DNA from: an uncultured Bacteroidota bacterium
GTDB taxonomy: Bacteria > Bacteroidota > Bacteroidia > Chitinophagales > Chitinophagaceae
Direction of reading: 5' to 3'
Assembly: GCA_903929425.1 (NCBI GenBank)
Contig: CAIYUO010000027.1
Coordinates: 1 to 49,953, forward strand
Length of the DNA stretch: 49,953 bases
The position numbers and the translations under genes were made by a program. This document shows, piece after piece, positions 1-8,017 of the stretch (within the stretch, counting starts at the first letter, position 1; every line of letters starts with the position of its first letter). Below the pieces are notes generated by a model. The model did no database searches, was not told the origin of the DNA, and saw only the letters and a program-made list of their open reading frames with translations.

Positions 1-1767
1 GGTAAATTCAATGGTTTCATGGAACGGGTTATAAAACTCCTCCAACATTTTACTCCACTTAAGTTTACCTAAGGCAATTTCATCAAACTCGCCTTCAATT
101 TTAGCCGTAAAGCCAAAGTCCATGACTTTAGGGAAGTTTAATTTTAAGAAATCAGTTACCACTAAACCTAAATCGGTAGGAGAAAGCTTGTTTTTCTCAG
201 CTCCTGTAATTTCAGAAGCCTCCTCCGTGGTAATTTCATCCTTTGTATTAAGTGATAATATTTGATAAATTCTTTTAACTCCTTCTTTCTCTTTTTTCTC
301 TACATAATTACGTTTCATGATGGTAGAAATAGTAGGCGCATATGTTGATGGTCGACCAATGCCTAGTTCCTCTAATTTTTTCACCAAACTAGCTTCCGTA
401 TATCGTGAAGCAGGACGGCTAAAACGCTCTAACCCTGTCATGCTCACAAAATCTAGTACTTGACCTTTAGTAAGAGGGGGCAAGATGGCCTCCGCATCAG
501 ACGCATTCGCGTCTTCTTCTTCAACCTCATCATCATCCTTTCCTTCTAAATATACTTTTAAGAAACCGTCAAATTTCATTACTTCACCACTTGCAGTTAA
601 AGTATCCTTGTTAGTTGAAATTTCAATTTTTGCGGTGGTTTTTTCAAACGCTGCATCCGTCATTTGAGAGGCTATTGTTCGCTTCCAAATAAGTTCATAT
701 AAACGATTGGTATCTGCGTCGTCCACCTTAGGTTCATTCATGTATGAAGGTCTAATGGCTTCGTGCGCTTCCTGTGCACTTTCGTTTTTATTTTTGAATT
801 TGCGTGGTTGGTAATAGTTTGCACCAAAGCTTGAATTAATTTCGGTTTTGATGGCATCCATTGCAGTTTCGCTCAAACTAATACTGTCTGTTCTCATGTA
901 AGTGATTTTACCACTTTCATATAATTTTTGAGCTAACAACATGGTTTTACTAACGCTGTATCCCAACTTACGTGAAGCTTCCTGTTGTAATGTTGATGTT
1001 GTGAAAGGCGCTGATGGCGTACGTTTCCCGTCTTTCACTGCAATATCCTTAACGGTATATTTTGCTCCTTTACACTCATTTAAAAACTTTTCAGCAGCGC
1101 CAGCATTCGTTAATTTTTGTGGACCATCTGCCTTGAATTTAACCTTCTTTTTATTAATATCTAAAGCGGTAAATAAAGCACTTACTTTAAAAACACTTTC
1201 AGGAATAAACTGGTTGATTTCTCTTTCTCTTTCTGCGATTAATCTTACAGCAACACTTTGAACACGACCAGCACTCAAACTTCTTTGCATGCCAATTTTG
1301 CGCCATAAAACAGGGCTTAATTCAAACCCAACAATCCTATCTAAAATACGTCTTGCTTGTTGAGCGTCTACCAAATCCATATTAATTAAACGAGGGTTTG
1401 CAACTGCTTTTTTGATAGCAGGTGCAGTAATCTCATGAAATACAATTCTTTTTGTTTTTTTAGGATCTAAGCCTAATACTTCCGCTAAATGCCAACTGAT
1501 ACTTTCTCCTTCACGGTCCTCATCCGATGCTAACCAAACTTCTTTTGCTTTTTTGGTCATGGATTTTAATTCTTTTACCACTTTGTCTTTCTCGGCAGGA
1601 ACCATATACCTCGGGGCAAATTTGTTTTTCAAGTCAATACCCATATCGTTTTTTTCTAAATCACGAATATGACCATAGCAACTTCTTACCTCAAATTCTT
1701 CACCCAAAATCTTCTCAATAGTTTTTGCCTTTGCAGGCGACTCAACAATTAGTAAGTTCTTTGACAT
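1..1767 (-). CDS. topA: DNA topoisomerase I (type IA), C-terminal part off the window
   Basis: Relaxes negative supercoils by cutting and passing one DNA strand. The first 589 codons are visible; the frame runs off the left edge, so the C-terminal zinc or DNA-binding repeats cannot be judged. The TOPRIM domain starts at once, with VESPAKAKTI (Glu9) and the acidic triad SDEDREGE (Asp82, Asp84, Glu86). The catalytic tyrosine is Tyr290 in ITYMRTDS, and the conserved RYTEASLVK lies further on. The ATG directly precedes the standard SKNLLIVESP start, which fixes the N-terminus. An alpha/beta hydrolase gene lies 48 nt upstream on the same strand; no separate TAnnTTTG box was seen, so cotranscription is plausible. 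Confidence 0.97.
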   Translation of the reverse strand, partial: MSKNLLIVESPAKAKTIEKILGEEFEVRSCYGHIRDLEKNDMGIDLKNKFAPRYMVPAEKDKVVKELKSMTKKAKEVWLASDEDREGESISWHLAEVLGLDPKKTKRIVFHEITAPAIKKAVANPRLINMDLVDAQQARRILDRIVGFELSPVLWRKIGMQRSLSAGRVQSVAVRLIAEREREINQFIPESVFKVSALFTALDINKKKVKFKADGPQKLTNAGAAEKFLNECKGAKYTVKDIAVKDGKRTPSAPFTTSTLQQEASRKLGYSVSKTMLLAQKLYESGKITYMRTDSISLSETAMDAIKTEINSSFGANYYQPRKFKNKNESAQEAHEAIRPSYMNEPKVDDADTNRLYELIWKRTIASQMTDAAFEKTTAKIEISTNKDTLTASGEVMKFDGFLKVYLEGKDDDEVEEEDANASDAEAILPPLTKGQVLDFVSMTGLERFSRPASRYTEASLVKKLEELGIGRPSTYAPTISTIMKRNYVEKKEKEGVKRIYQILSLNTKDEITTEEASEITGAEKNKLSPTDLGLVVTDFLKLNFPKVMDFGFTAKIEGEFDEIALGKLKWSKMLEEFYNPFHETIEFT

Positions 1768-1815
1768 AGGTGCAATATTAGGCCAATCAACTTAAAAAAT
1801 AAAAATCATCTGAAT

Positions 1816-2685
1816 TTACGCACTAAAAAAAGTCACTATCTGCTCAATAACATCGGGTGTTTTATACACTTTGTTGTGACCTAATCCATTGGTAATCAAG
1901 AATTTGATATTTTTCGGGGCTCTATTTTTAAAAATTAATAAATCTTCATAAGGACAAACACGGTCACCTTCATCATGTACCCAAAGTACAGGACCCGTAT
2001 AGTTTTCAATTGCCCTATCGGCTTCGAAATAGGTGATAGGCAAATTAGTTATTTTAGCCATTTCATGTAAAAATGCATCAATTACAGGTGCCGAAAGCTG
2101 CATCATTTTATAATAATTATTAAAAGTGGTGGTGGTTTTGGTTGCAGGGGCGATAAGCACAAATTTATGTGCTGTTGGATTGGGGATGGTTTCGGCAATC
2201 ATAGCCAAAGTAATTGCCCCTAATGAATGACCCATAAAGTGATCAATTGGACCAACTTGGTCTATGATATGCTGAATGGCCTGTTTATAAATGATAATAT
2301 TTATATGCTTGCCTTGACTTTGACCATGTCCTGGGGCATCAAATCCTACAACTCTAAACCCAGCTTTTAATAATGGTTGTATATATTGTTCAAATTTGTA
2401 AAAGTAACTAGCGTAACCATGGCATATTAGTATTGTTTTACCATTGAATTTTAAAGGTTGCCATTCATATCCATGAATACTTATTTCATTGGTTACTTTG
2501 ACTTTTAATTGTTTAGCCTGATGAAAAATGGCTGGTGCTTTTTGTTTTTTATATTTTGGGTAAGGAGTACAAAACAAGTTAAAGGCTATTTTTCCTGCTA
2601 CACTTGGTGATAACTGACCAATGGTTTTAAATTTTGTTCTTAAATACTGTAAATAAATTCTTTCTGAAAACCCGGGCCTTGCCAT
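1816..2685 (-). CDS. alpha/beta hydrolase (serine hydrolase, substrate unknown)
   Basis: 289-aa single-domain alpha/beta hydrolase. The nucleophile elbow is GHSLGA with Ser154; the oxyanion-hole HG is at residues 89-90; the likely acid is Asp241 in HDEGDRVCP and the base His270 in GLGHNK. DAPGHGQS near residue 116 is typical of esterase or lysophospholipase-like members. There is no signal peptide, so it is probably cytoplasmic. The substrate cannot be read from sequence. It is the first gene before topA on this strand and has its own TATCTTTG box, so topA may be read from this promoter. It is divergent from the ferredoxin gene. Confidence 0.85.
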   Translation of the reverse strand: MARPGFSERIYLQYLRTKFKTIGQLSPSVAGKIAFNLFCTPYPKYKKQKAPAIFHQAKQLKVKVTNEISIHGYEWQPLKFNGKTILICHGYASYFYKFEQYIQPLLKAGFRVVGFDAPGHGQSQGKHINIIIYKQAIQHIIDQVGPIDHFMGHSLGAITLAMIAETIPNPTAHKFVLIAPATKTTTTFNNYYKMMQLSAPVIDAFLHEMAKITNLPITYFEADRAIENYTGPVLWVHDEGDRVCPYEDLLIFKNRAPKNIKFLITNGLGHNKVYKTPDVIEQIVTFFSA

Positions 2686-2704
2686 TGATTTTTATATTTG
2701 GACA

Positions 2705-2712
2705 CAAAGATA
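2705..2712 (-). promoter_or_regulatory. Bacteroidota -7 box before the alpha/beta hydrolase
   Basis: TATCTTTG matches TAnnTTTG and ends 19 nt before the hydrolase ATG. No clear -33 TTTG is visible. Confidence 0.5.
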
Positions 2713-2788
2713 GGTTCTGCGTGGATGATACTTTGACATTTTTTTTGTAATTCGACAATAAAAACAATGATTAAAGGCCGTTTAAAGC

Positions 2789-2796
2789 TATTTTTG
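2789..2796 (+). promoter_or_regulatory. Bacteroidota -7 box before fdx
   Basis: TATTTTTG matches TAnnTTTG and ends 23 nt before the ferredoxin ATG. It is the likely start of the fdx-iscX-kdsC-ubiA-maf transcript. Confidence 0.5.
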
Positions 2797-2819
2797 CAAA
2801 AAATCATATTACTATATTT

Positions 2820-3155
2820 ATGTACTCTTTGAAAATTAATTTTGAACAGAAAGGACTTGAGACAGTTACTTTAAATGATATTAAGGCTGGCGATAGTTTA
2901 TTGGAAGTAATTTTAGACGCAGGTATTGAATTACATCATAATTGTGGTGCAGTTTGTGCTTGTAGTACTTGTCATTTATATGTAAAAAAAGGAATGGAGT
3001 TTTTAGAAGCATTATCAGACAAGGAGGAGGATTTTATTGATAGAGCATTAATTCCTCGAATTGAATCAAGATTAGGTTGTCAATGTGTTATTCAAGAAGG
3101 TAGTGGAGAAATTGAAGTTACCTTACCTGATCAGACACAGTTTTTGGGCGAATAA
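2820..3155 (+). CDS. fdx: [2Fe-2S] ferredoxin, adrenodoxin/ISC type
   Basis: 111-aa electron carrier of the adrenodoxin-like family used in iron-sulfur cluster assembly. Cluster ligands by spacing are Cys42, Cys48, Cys51 and Cys87 (C-x5-C-x2-C, then SRLGC). Two extra cysteines, Cys46 and Cys89, sit beside the ligands. Acidic residues around 66-74 form the usual partner-binding face. iscX follows 42 nt downstream, the same order as at the end of the enterobacterial isc operon, which supports an ISC role. No iscS, iscU, hscA or hscB is in the window, although dnaK lies at the far end. Confidence 0.93.
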   Translation: MYSLKINFEQKGLETVTLNDIKAGDSLLEVILDAGIELHHNCGAVCACSTCHLYVKKGMEFLEALSDKEEDFIDRALIPRIESRLGCQCVIQEGSGEIEVTLPDQTQFLGE

Positions 3156-3197
3156 CTACCCCTTTTATAATAATATTAATATTGAAAAACTAAATAT

Positions 3198-3437
3198 ATG
3201 CCGCAGTTTGAACCACCTATTTATTGGAATGATCATGAAGACATTGCTCAAAAATTGTATGAAAAATTTGGAGATGACTTCAGTGAATCAAAAATATACC
3301 GAGTTCGTTTTACCGATTTATTAGAATGGGTTTTATCCTTGCCTCATTTTGAAGGTAAAAAAGAAGAATCAAATGAAGGTCACTTGGAAATGATACAGAG
3401 TGCTTGGGTATATGAGTGGAGAGACAATCAAAAATAA
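3198..3437 (+). CDS. iscX: Fe-S cluster assembly protein IscX
   Basis: 79-aa acidic protein matching IscX (YfhJ): an IYWNDHEDIAQKLYEKF-like helix-turn-helix start, the conserved VRFTDLLEWVLSL segment, and SNEGHLEMIQSAWVYEW at the C-terminus. Family members bind iron and IscS and modulate cysteine desulfurase activity. Here it carries about 10 extra residues at the N-terminus compared with the E. coli protein (66 aa). It lies between fdx and kdsC on one strand with short gaps, so cotranscription with fdx is likely. Confidence 0.9.
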   Translation: MPQFEPPIYWNDHEDIAQKLYEKFGDDFSESKIYRVRFTDLLEWVLSLPHFEGKKEESNEGHLEMIQSAWVYEWRDNQK

Positions 3438-3465
3438 CTTTTCATCAAAGTTTAAATTTTAAAAA

Positions 3466-3981
3466 TTGTTAGAAAGTTTACAAAAAATTACCTGTTTTGT
3501 TTTTGACGTGGATGGTGTATTAACCAATGGCGAGGTAATTGTTATGCCTAATGGTTTATTAGTTAGAAAAATGAATATTAAAGACGGCTATGCTATTCAG
3601 TTAGCTATCAAAAAAGGCTATCCCGTTTGGGTGATTTCTGGAGGCAATTCCAATGAAGTGGAAGAGCGTCTAAATTTATTGGGTGTTAAGGAAGTGCATA
3701 TGAAAGTAAAAGACAAACGCTCACTATTGCAAGAGTTGTCTATACTAAACAATATACCATTGGATCAAATGTTATTTATGGGTGATGATATGCCTGATTT
3801 AGAAGCAATGAAAATGGTGGGCATTGCAGCCTGCCCTAATGATGCTGCGGTTGATATTAAAAAAATTGCAAATTATATATCTGCTATTAACGGAGGTGCA
3901 GGATGTGCAAGAGAAGTGATTGAAAAAGTGCTAAAACTAAATGATCAATGGGATTCGGAAGAAGCCATTCGTGCACAATAA
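3466..3981 (+). CDS. kdsC: 3-deoxy-D-manno-octulosonate-8-phosphate phosphatase (KdsC-like HAD)
   Basis: 171-aa HAD phosphatase of the C0 (capless) KdsC type, which removes phosphate from Kdo-8-P in lipopolysaccharide core synthesis. Motif I is FDVDGVLTNG (Asp14 nucleophile, Asp16); then KDGYAI, motif II VISGGNS, Lys in KVKDK, and motif IV GDDMPDLEAM. Translation begins at TTG: the conserved CFVFDVDGVLT would be lost from the first ATG in frame (3544). The family is tetrameric. Gap to iscX 28 nt and to ubiA 23 nt. A broader YrbI-type sugar phosphatase role cannot be excluded. Confidence 0.88.
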   Translation: MLESLQKITCFVFDVDGVLTNGEVIVMPNGLLVRKMNIKDGYAIQLAIKKGYPVWVISGGNSNEVEERLNLLGVKEVHMKVKDKRSLLQELSILNNIPLDQMLFMGDDMPDLEAMKMVGIAACPNDAAVDIKKIANYISAINGGAGCAREVIEKVLKLNDQWDSEEAIRAQ

Positions 3982-4004
3982 CTAAATTACTTAAAAGCAA
4001 ATAA

Positions 4005-4940
4005 TTGAAGACATTCATTCATTTTTTAAGACTTATTAGGTGGCCTAATTTAGTTTTCATTTTACTAGCCGAAGTATTATTCCATTTTTGTATTTTCAAA
4101 CCCTTATATCCTAATGCAGGATTAGCAGTTGATTATAAATTTTATTTAATTGTAATTACCTATATTTTTATAGCAGCTGCTGGATATATTATTAATGATT
4201 ATTTTGACATTAATATTGATCAAGTTAATAAGCCACAACGAGTTGTAGTAGGTTCATATATAAGTCGCCGTTGGGTAATTTTTTGGCATTTGCTTTTTAG
4301 TGTAATGGGCATATACATTTCAACTATTGCATTCCCCTTTAAGGATTATTGGCATATTCATGTATCCAATTTACTAACCATTTTATTTTTATTTTTTTAT
4401 TCAACTAATTTCAAAAAAGATTTTTTAGTAGGTAATGTAATTATTTCCATTTTAACTGCCTGGTCCATTGCGGTGGTTTATTTTTCAAAATACACCATAC
4501 CGGAAATTGCGCATCCGGATATACATGATGTTGCGAACTTTAAATTTGCAAAACTAATGGTGTTGTATAGTGTTTTTGCTTTTATTTTAACGTTGGTAAG
4601 AGAAGCTTTAAAAGATATGGAGGACATGGAAGGGGATCAGAAATTTGGATGTAGAACCTTGCCTATTGTTTGGGGGTTGAAACCCACTAAAGTGTACATT
4701 AGTGTTTGGTTGATTGTAGTAATCGGTAGTTTATTTTTCCTAATGCTTTATGTAATTCCGTTTGGATATTGGTTGGGTATTGTTTATTGCCTTTTATTTA
4801 TTATTTCGCCGCTTGTATTGGTTTTATATCGACTAAAAAAATCTTATGCTAGTGCTGATTTTAAACAGTTAAGTTTATATATCAAAATAGCGATGTTGTC
4901 AGGAATTTTATCCATGTTGTTTTTTTATTTTATTCTATAA
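4005..4940 (+). CDS. UbiA-family prenyltransferase, possibly geranylgeranylglycerol-phosphate type
   Basis: 311-aa integral membrane protein with roughly eight hydrophobic segments. The two Mg-diphosphate motifs are clear: NDYFDINID (residues 64-72) and DMEDMEGD (204-211). It transfers a prenyl chain to an acceptor within the membrane. Bacteroidota relatives are usually annotated as (S)-2,3-di-O-geranylgeranylglyceryl phosphate synthase-like or geranylgeranylglycerol-phosphate geranylgeranyltransferase; the acceptor is not evident from sequence, and quinone synthesis is an alternative. The start is TTG (MKTFIHFLRLIRWPN), the second TTG start in a row in this operon. The stop lies 3 nt before maf. 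Confidence 0.85.
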   Translation: MKTFIHFLRLIRWPNLVFILLAEVLFHFCIFKPLYPNAGLAVDYKFYLIVITYIFIAAAGYIINDYFDINIDQVNKPQRVVVGSYISRRWVIFWHLLFSVMGIYISTIAFPFKDYWHIHVSNLLTILFLFFYSTNFKKDFLVGNVIISILTAWSIAVVYFSKYTIPEIAHPDIHDVANFKFAKLMVLYSVFAFILTLVREALKDMEDMEGDQKFGCRTLPIVWGLKPTKVYISVWLIVVIGSLFFLMLYVIPFGYWLGIVYCLLFIISPLVLVLYRLKKSYASADFKQLSLYIKIAMLSGILSMLFFYFIL

Positions 4941-4943
4941 CTT

Positions 4944-5573
4944 ATGCCTAGGTTTATTTTAGCATCGCAGTCGCCGAGAAGACAAGACTTATTAAAGACA
5001 GTAGGGCTTGATTTTGAAGTGGTGATTTCATCCTCAGACGAAAGCTATCCTGAAAGTATGCTCATTCAAGAAGTGCCTGCATTCATTGCAAAAAACAAAG
5101 CCATAGCAGTTGCTAACATTTTAGCAAATAAATCATTATCCGAAAATACTTCAACTTCCCATTCAATAAATAATGCTAGTGTCCAGGATGCCTGTATTAT
5201 TGCTGCTGATACCATTGTTGTGTTAGATAATAGGGTGATGGGAAAACCAGTTGACAGGGACGATGCTATTTTATCGCTAACAAAATTATCAGGTAATACA
5301 CATGAAGTAATTACAGGGGTATGTATTTTTTATCAAAATGATTTTATTGTTTTTTCGGAAACCACCAAGGTGAAATTTCATCCGCTAACCGAACAACAAA
5401 TTATTTATTATGTTGATGAGTATAAACCTTATGATAAAGCTGGCGGGTATGCCATTCAGGAGTGGAGTGGCTTAGTTGGAATTGATAGTATACAAGGGGA
5501 CTTTTATAATGTAATGGGACTTCCTGTTAGTAGGTTGTTACAAAAAATAAAGCAGCTAGGCTTAATTGACTAA
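4944..5573 (+). CDS. maf: Maf/YhdE nucleoside triphosphate pyrophosphatase
   Basis: 209-aa Maf protein, which hydrolyses non-canonical or excess nucleoside triphosphates (dTTP/UTP or modified bases). The signature LASQSPRRQDLL opens the protein; ETTKVKF and the KAGGYAIQEW loop follow. A stretch of about 20 polar residues near positions 55-75 (SENTSTSHSINN) is an insertion relative to most Maf proteins, just before the ADTIVVLD strand. It starts 3 nt after ubiA and is probably translationally coupled. It ends convergent with osmC. Confidence 0.92.
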   Translation: MPRFILASQSPRRQDLLKTVGLDFEVVISSSDESYPESMLIQEVPAFIAKNKAIAVANILANKSLSENTSTSHSINNASVQDACIIAADTIVVLDNRVMGKPVDRDDAILSLTKLSGNTHEVITGVCIFYQNDFIVFSETTKVKFHPLTEQQIIYYVDEYKPYDKAGGYAIQEWSGLVGIDSIQGDFYNVMGLPVSRLLQKIKQLGLID

Positions 5574-5583
5574 CTGCTTTATT
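5546..5583 (+). terminator. possible hairpin at the maf/osmC junction
   Basis: AATAAAGCAG and CTGCTTTATT form a 10-bp stem with an 18-nt loop that includes the maf stop codon. The U-run is weak on both strands, so this is a tentative bidirectional terminator. Confidence 0.3.
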
Positions 5584-5600
5584 CAATCTTTCATTGATTT

Positions 5601-6005
5601 TTATAACCAGTTAAATTGGATATCCAATTCGACGTCAGGATGCAAACTTCTTTCTACTGGGCAAGTTCTAGCTACACGCTCTAAAATCTCAATTGTTTTT
5701 TCATCTAAATTTAGTGCAGGCATGGTGACATGTGCAATTATTTTCCCAATTCTTCTTGGATCTGAAACCATTACCTTAGTTACTTCAACCTTTGCACCAT
5801 CTAATGCAATATCCATGGTTTGTGCTTTAATACCCATAGTCGTAATCATACAAGCACCAAGACCGGTTGCTATTAAGTCGGTAGGTGAAAATCTTTCGCC
5901 TTTTCCTTTATTATCGGTTGGGGCATCGGTTTCAATTGCAGAACCACTTTGTAAATGAAGGCAGGTTGTTCTTAAATTGGATTCGTAGGTTACTGTAGCT
6001 GTCAT
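5601..6005 (-). CDS. OsmC/Ohr-family peroxiredoxin
   Basis: 134-aa OsmC-like protein. The two redox cysteines are present: Cys52 in GLGACM and Cys115 in ARTCPVERSL. FSPTDLIATGLGAC is the helix that carries the peroxidatic Cys. The family reduces organic hydroperoxides, using a dithiol partner, in the cytoplasm. Length and motifs fit the YhfA/OsmC branch better than Ohr. Divergent from lipA; convergent with maf. Any oxidative-stress regulation is not visible in the sequence. Confidence 0.9.
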   Translation of the reverse strand: MTATVTYESNLRTTCLHLQSGSAIETDAPTDNKGKGERFSPTDLIATGLGACMITTMGIKAQTMDIALDGAKVEVTKVMVSDPRRIGKIIAHVTMPALNLDEKTIEILERVARTCPVERSLHPDVELDIQFNWL

Positions 6006-6042
6006 AATTAGTGATATTGGTTTTATGATTTTGGTAAAATTA

Positions 6043-6050
6043 CAAATTTA
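6043..6050 (-). promoter_or_regulatory. possible -7 box before osmC
   Basis: TAAATTTG matches TAnnTTTG but lies 37 nt before the osmC ATG, longer than the usual spacing here. Confidence 0.3.
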
Positions 6051-6066
6051 TTCCCCTCAAGTCTTG

Positions 6067-6074
6067 TATTTTTG
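6067..6074 (+). promoter_or_regulatory. Bacteroidota -7 box before lipA
   Basis: TATTTTTG ends 18 nt before the lipA ATG. Confidence 0.5.
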
Positions 6075-6092
6075 CAATGTTAATTTGAACCT

Positions 6093-7013
6093 ATGCAAGA
6101 ACTACCTATCCTTAATGCACAACCTGCCGAACGCTTAAAAAAACCTGATTGGTTAAGAGTAAAACTTCCAATTGGGGAAAGCTATAAGCATGTTAGGGGA
6201 TTAGTGGATAATCACAAATTACATACGATTTGTGAAAGCGGTAATTGTCCAAACATGGGTGAATGCTGGGGGGAAGGAACAGCTACCTTTATGATACTAG
6301 GCAATATTTGCACAAGAAGTTGTCAGTTTTGTGCTGTTGCTACAGGACGTCCAAAGCCTGTTGAATGGGATGAGCCACAGCGTGTCGCTGAAGCAGTATT
6401 TTTAATGAAAGTAAAACATGCCGTTTTAACGAGTGTAGATAGAGATGAATTACCTGATGGCGGTTCCATTATTTGGGCCAATACTATAAAAGCTATTAGG
6501 GCTTTATCACCAGAAACTACCCTGGAAACTTTAATTCCTGATTTCAGAGGAATTCAAGAACAAATTGATAGAATTATTGAAGCTGCACCTGAAGTGGTAA
6601 GTCATAATATGGAAACAGTTGAACGCAATACAAGACGTGTTCGTGTTCAAGCAAAATACGATCGTAGTTTAGGCGTTTTAGAAGCTTTGAAAAAAGGAGG
6701 GCGTCGAACAAAAACTGGATTGATGTTAGGAATTGGAGAGGAAAAGCATGAAGTGATTCAAACAATGAAAGACTTGGTGAATGTAGGTTGTGATGTATTA
6801 ACACTTGGACAATATTTACAACCAACAAAAAAGCATTTGCCAGTGCAACGCTTTGTTCATCCAGATGAATTCGCTGAACTAAGACAAATTGGCTATGAAT
6901 TAGGTTTTGATTATGTAGAGAGTGGACCATTGGTGAGATCATCCTATCATAGTGAAAAACATGTTATAGCAGGATGGGGGAGAAATAAATGGATGGAGGA
7001 GCAATCTAAATGA
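6093..7013 (+). CDS. lipA: lipoyl synthase
   Basis: 306-aa radical SAM enzyme that inserts two sulfurs into protein-bound octanoate to make lipoyl groups. The auxiliary cluster ligands are Cys47, Cys52 and Cys58 (C-x4-C-x5-C), and the SAM cluster ligands Cys73, Cys77 and Cys80 (CTRSCQFC). The C-terminal RSSYHSE motif (residues 282-288) supplies the serine ligand of the auxiliary cluster. Length is usual. Its stop codon is directly followed, with no spacer, by the stop codon of the opposing glucokinase gene. Confidence 0.97.
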   Translation: MQELPILNAQPAERLKKPDWLRVKLPIGESYKHVRGLVDNHKLHTICESGNCPNMGECWGEGTATFMILGNICTRSCQFCAVATGRPKPVEWDEPQRVAEAVFLMKVKHAVLTSVDRDELPDGGSIIWANTIKAIRALSPETTLETLIPDFRGIQEQIDRIIEAAPEVVSHNMETVERNTRRVRVQAKYDRSLGVLEALKKGGRRTKTGLMLGIGEEKHEVIQTMKDLVNVGCDVLTLGQYLQPTKKHLPVQRFVHPDEFAELRQIGYELGFDYVESGPLVRSSYHSEKHVIAGWGRNKWMEEQSK

Positions 7014-7964
7014 TTACTCCCACATTAATGCAGATGCGCCTAAAATGGCAGCGTCAGATTCCTTCAAATGACTAAACAAAATTTTCACTTTATTTTCAAA
7101 AATTTCAATCACATTTGCTTCCATATGTTCTCTTGTTGGCTTAAGAATTAAATCACCAGCTTTCGTTAATCCACCAAATAGTATGATGGCTTCTGGACTT
7201 GAGAACATTACGAAATTAGCTAAGGACATACCTAATATTTTTCCAGTAAATTCAAAAACTTCTTTAGCAACCTCATCATCCTGTTTTGCAGCTTCAAAAA
7301 CATCTTTTGATGTAATTTTTTCAATAGGGATATTTCTTAATAAACTAGGTCTATCAGTGTCTCTCAAAATTTCCATAGCTGATTGAGCAACACCTGTTGC
7401 AGATGCATAACTTTCCAACGAACCTTTTTTACCTGTACCTACATGTAACCTTCCATCTGGTATAATAATGGTATGGCCTAGTTCTCCTGCAAATCCGTCG
7501 TGACCATAAATCAATTCGCCATTGGCTACTATTCCGCTTCCAACACCTGTACCAAGAGCTATTAAAATAAAATCTTTCATACCCTTTGCAGCTCCATACA
7601 TCATTTCACCAACAGCTGCAGCATTTGCATCATTGGTTAACTTAACAGGCAGCTTGAATTTATCTTGTAACATTTTGGCAAAAGGAATGACTCCTTTCCA
7701 TGGTAAATTTGGAGCATATTCTATGGTGCCCGTATATATATTTCCATTAGGTGCGCCAACACCAATACCTTTAATGCGACCTATTCCTCCCACTTTTTCA
7801 ATTAATTCACTTAATTTTTCATGTAGTTCATCAATAAAAGTGTGCACTTGTGAATGTGTATTTGTTGGCATTGAGCTTGAATGTAGTACGTTTCCGTCCT
7901 TATCTACAATACCATATTTGGTTCCTGTTCCTCCTATATCTATGCCAATAACATATGAATCCAT
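7014..7964 (-). CDS. ROK-family glucokinase / sugar kinase
   Basis: 316-aa ROK kinase, probably phosphorylating glucose. Phosphate-binding DIGGTGTK is at residues 9-16, the catalytic Asp112 in TNDANAAAVGE, GTGVGSG near 138-144, and HDGFAGELGH at 155-164. The usual ROK zinc motif CxCGxxGC is absent: the equivalent stretch (171-186) reads GRLHVGTGKKGSLESYAS, so no cysteines, and it is one residue longer. Convergent with lipA. The FHS sugar permease is 53 nt upstream on the same strand, which supports a role in using imported hexose. The exact sugar is inferred. Confidence 0.88.
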   Translation of the reverse strand: MDSYVIGIDIGGTGTKYGIVDKDGNVLHSSSMPTNTHSQVHTFIDELHEKLSELIEKVGGIGRIKGIGVGAPNGNIYTGTIEYAPNLPWKGVIPFAKMLQDKFKLPVKLTNDANAAAVGEMMYGAAKGMKDFILIALGTGVGSGIVANGELIYGHDGFAGELGHTIIIPDGRLHVGTGKKGSLESYASATGVAQSAMEILRDTDRPSLLRNIPIEKITSKDVFEAAKQDDEVAKEVFEFTGKILGMSLANFVMFSSPEAIILFGGLTKAGDLILKPTREHMEANVIEIFENKVKILFSHLKESDAAILGASALMWE

Positions 7965-8017
7965 TTTTATAATTTTATTATTATCAAATTAATTGGGTTA
8001 TTTATCTTCCAATTTTT

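Noticed and set aside
485..1721. Plus-strand open frames of 60 to 106 codons near the left edge
   Set aside because: They lie antisense to topA, which has clear catalytic motifs in its frame, and encode low-complexity serine- or leucine-rich peptides without recognisable domains.
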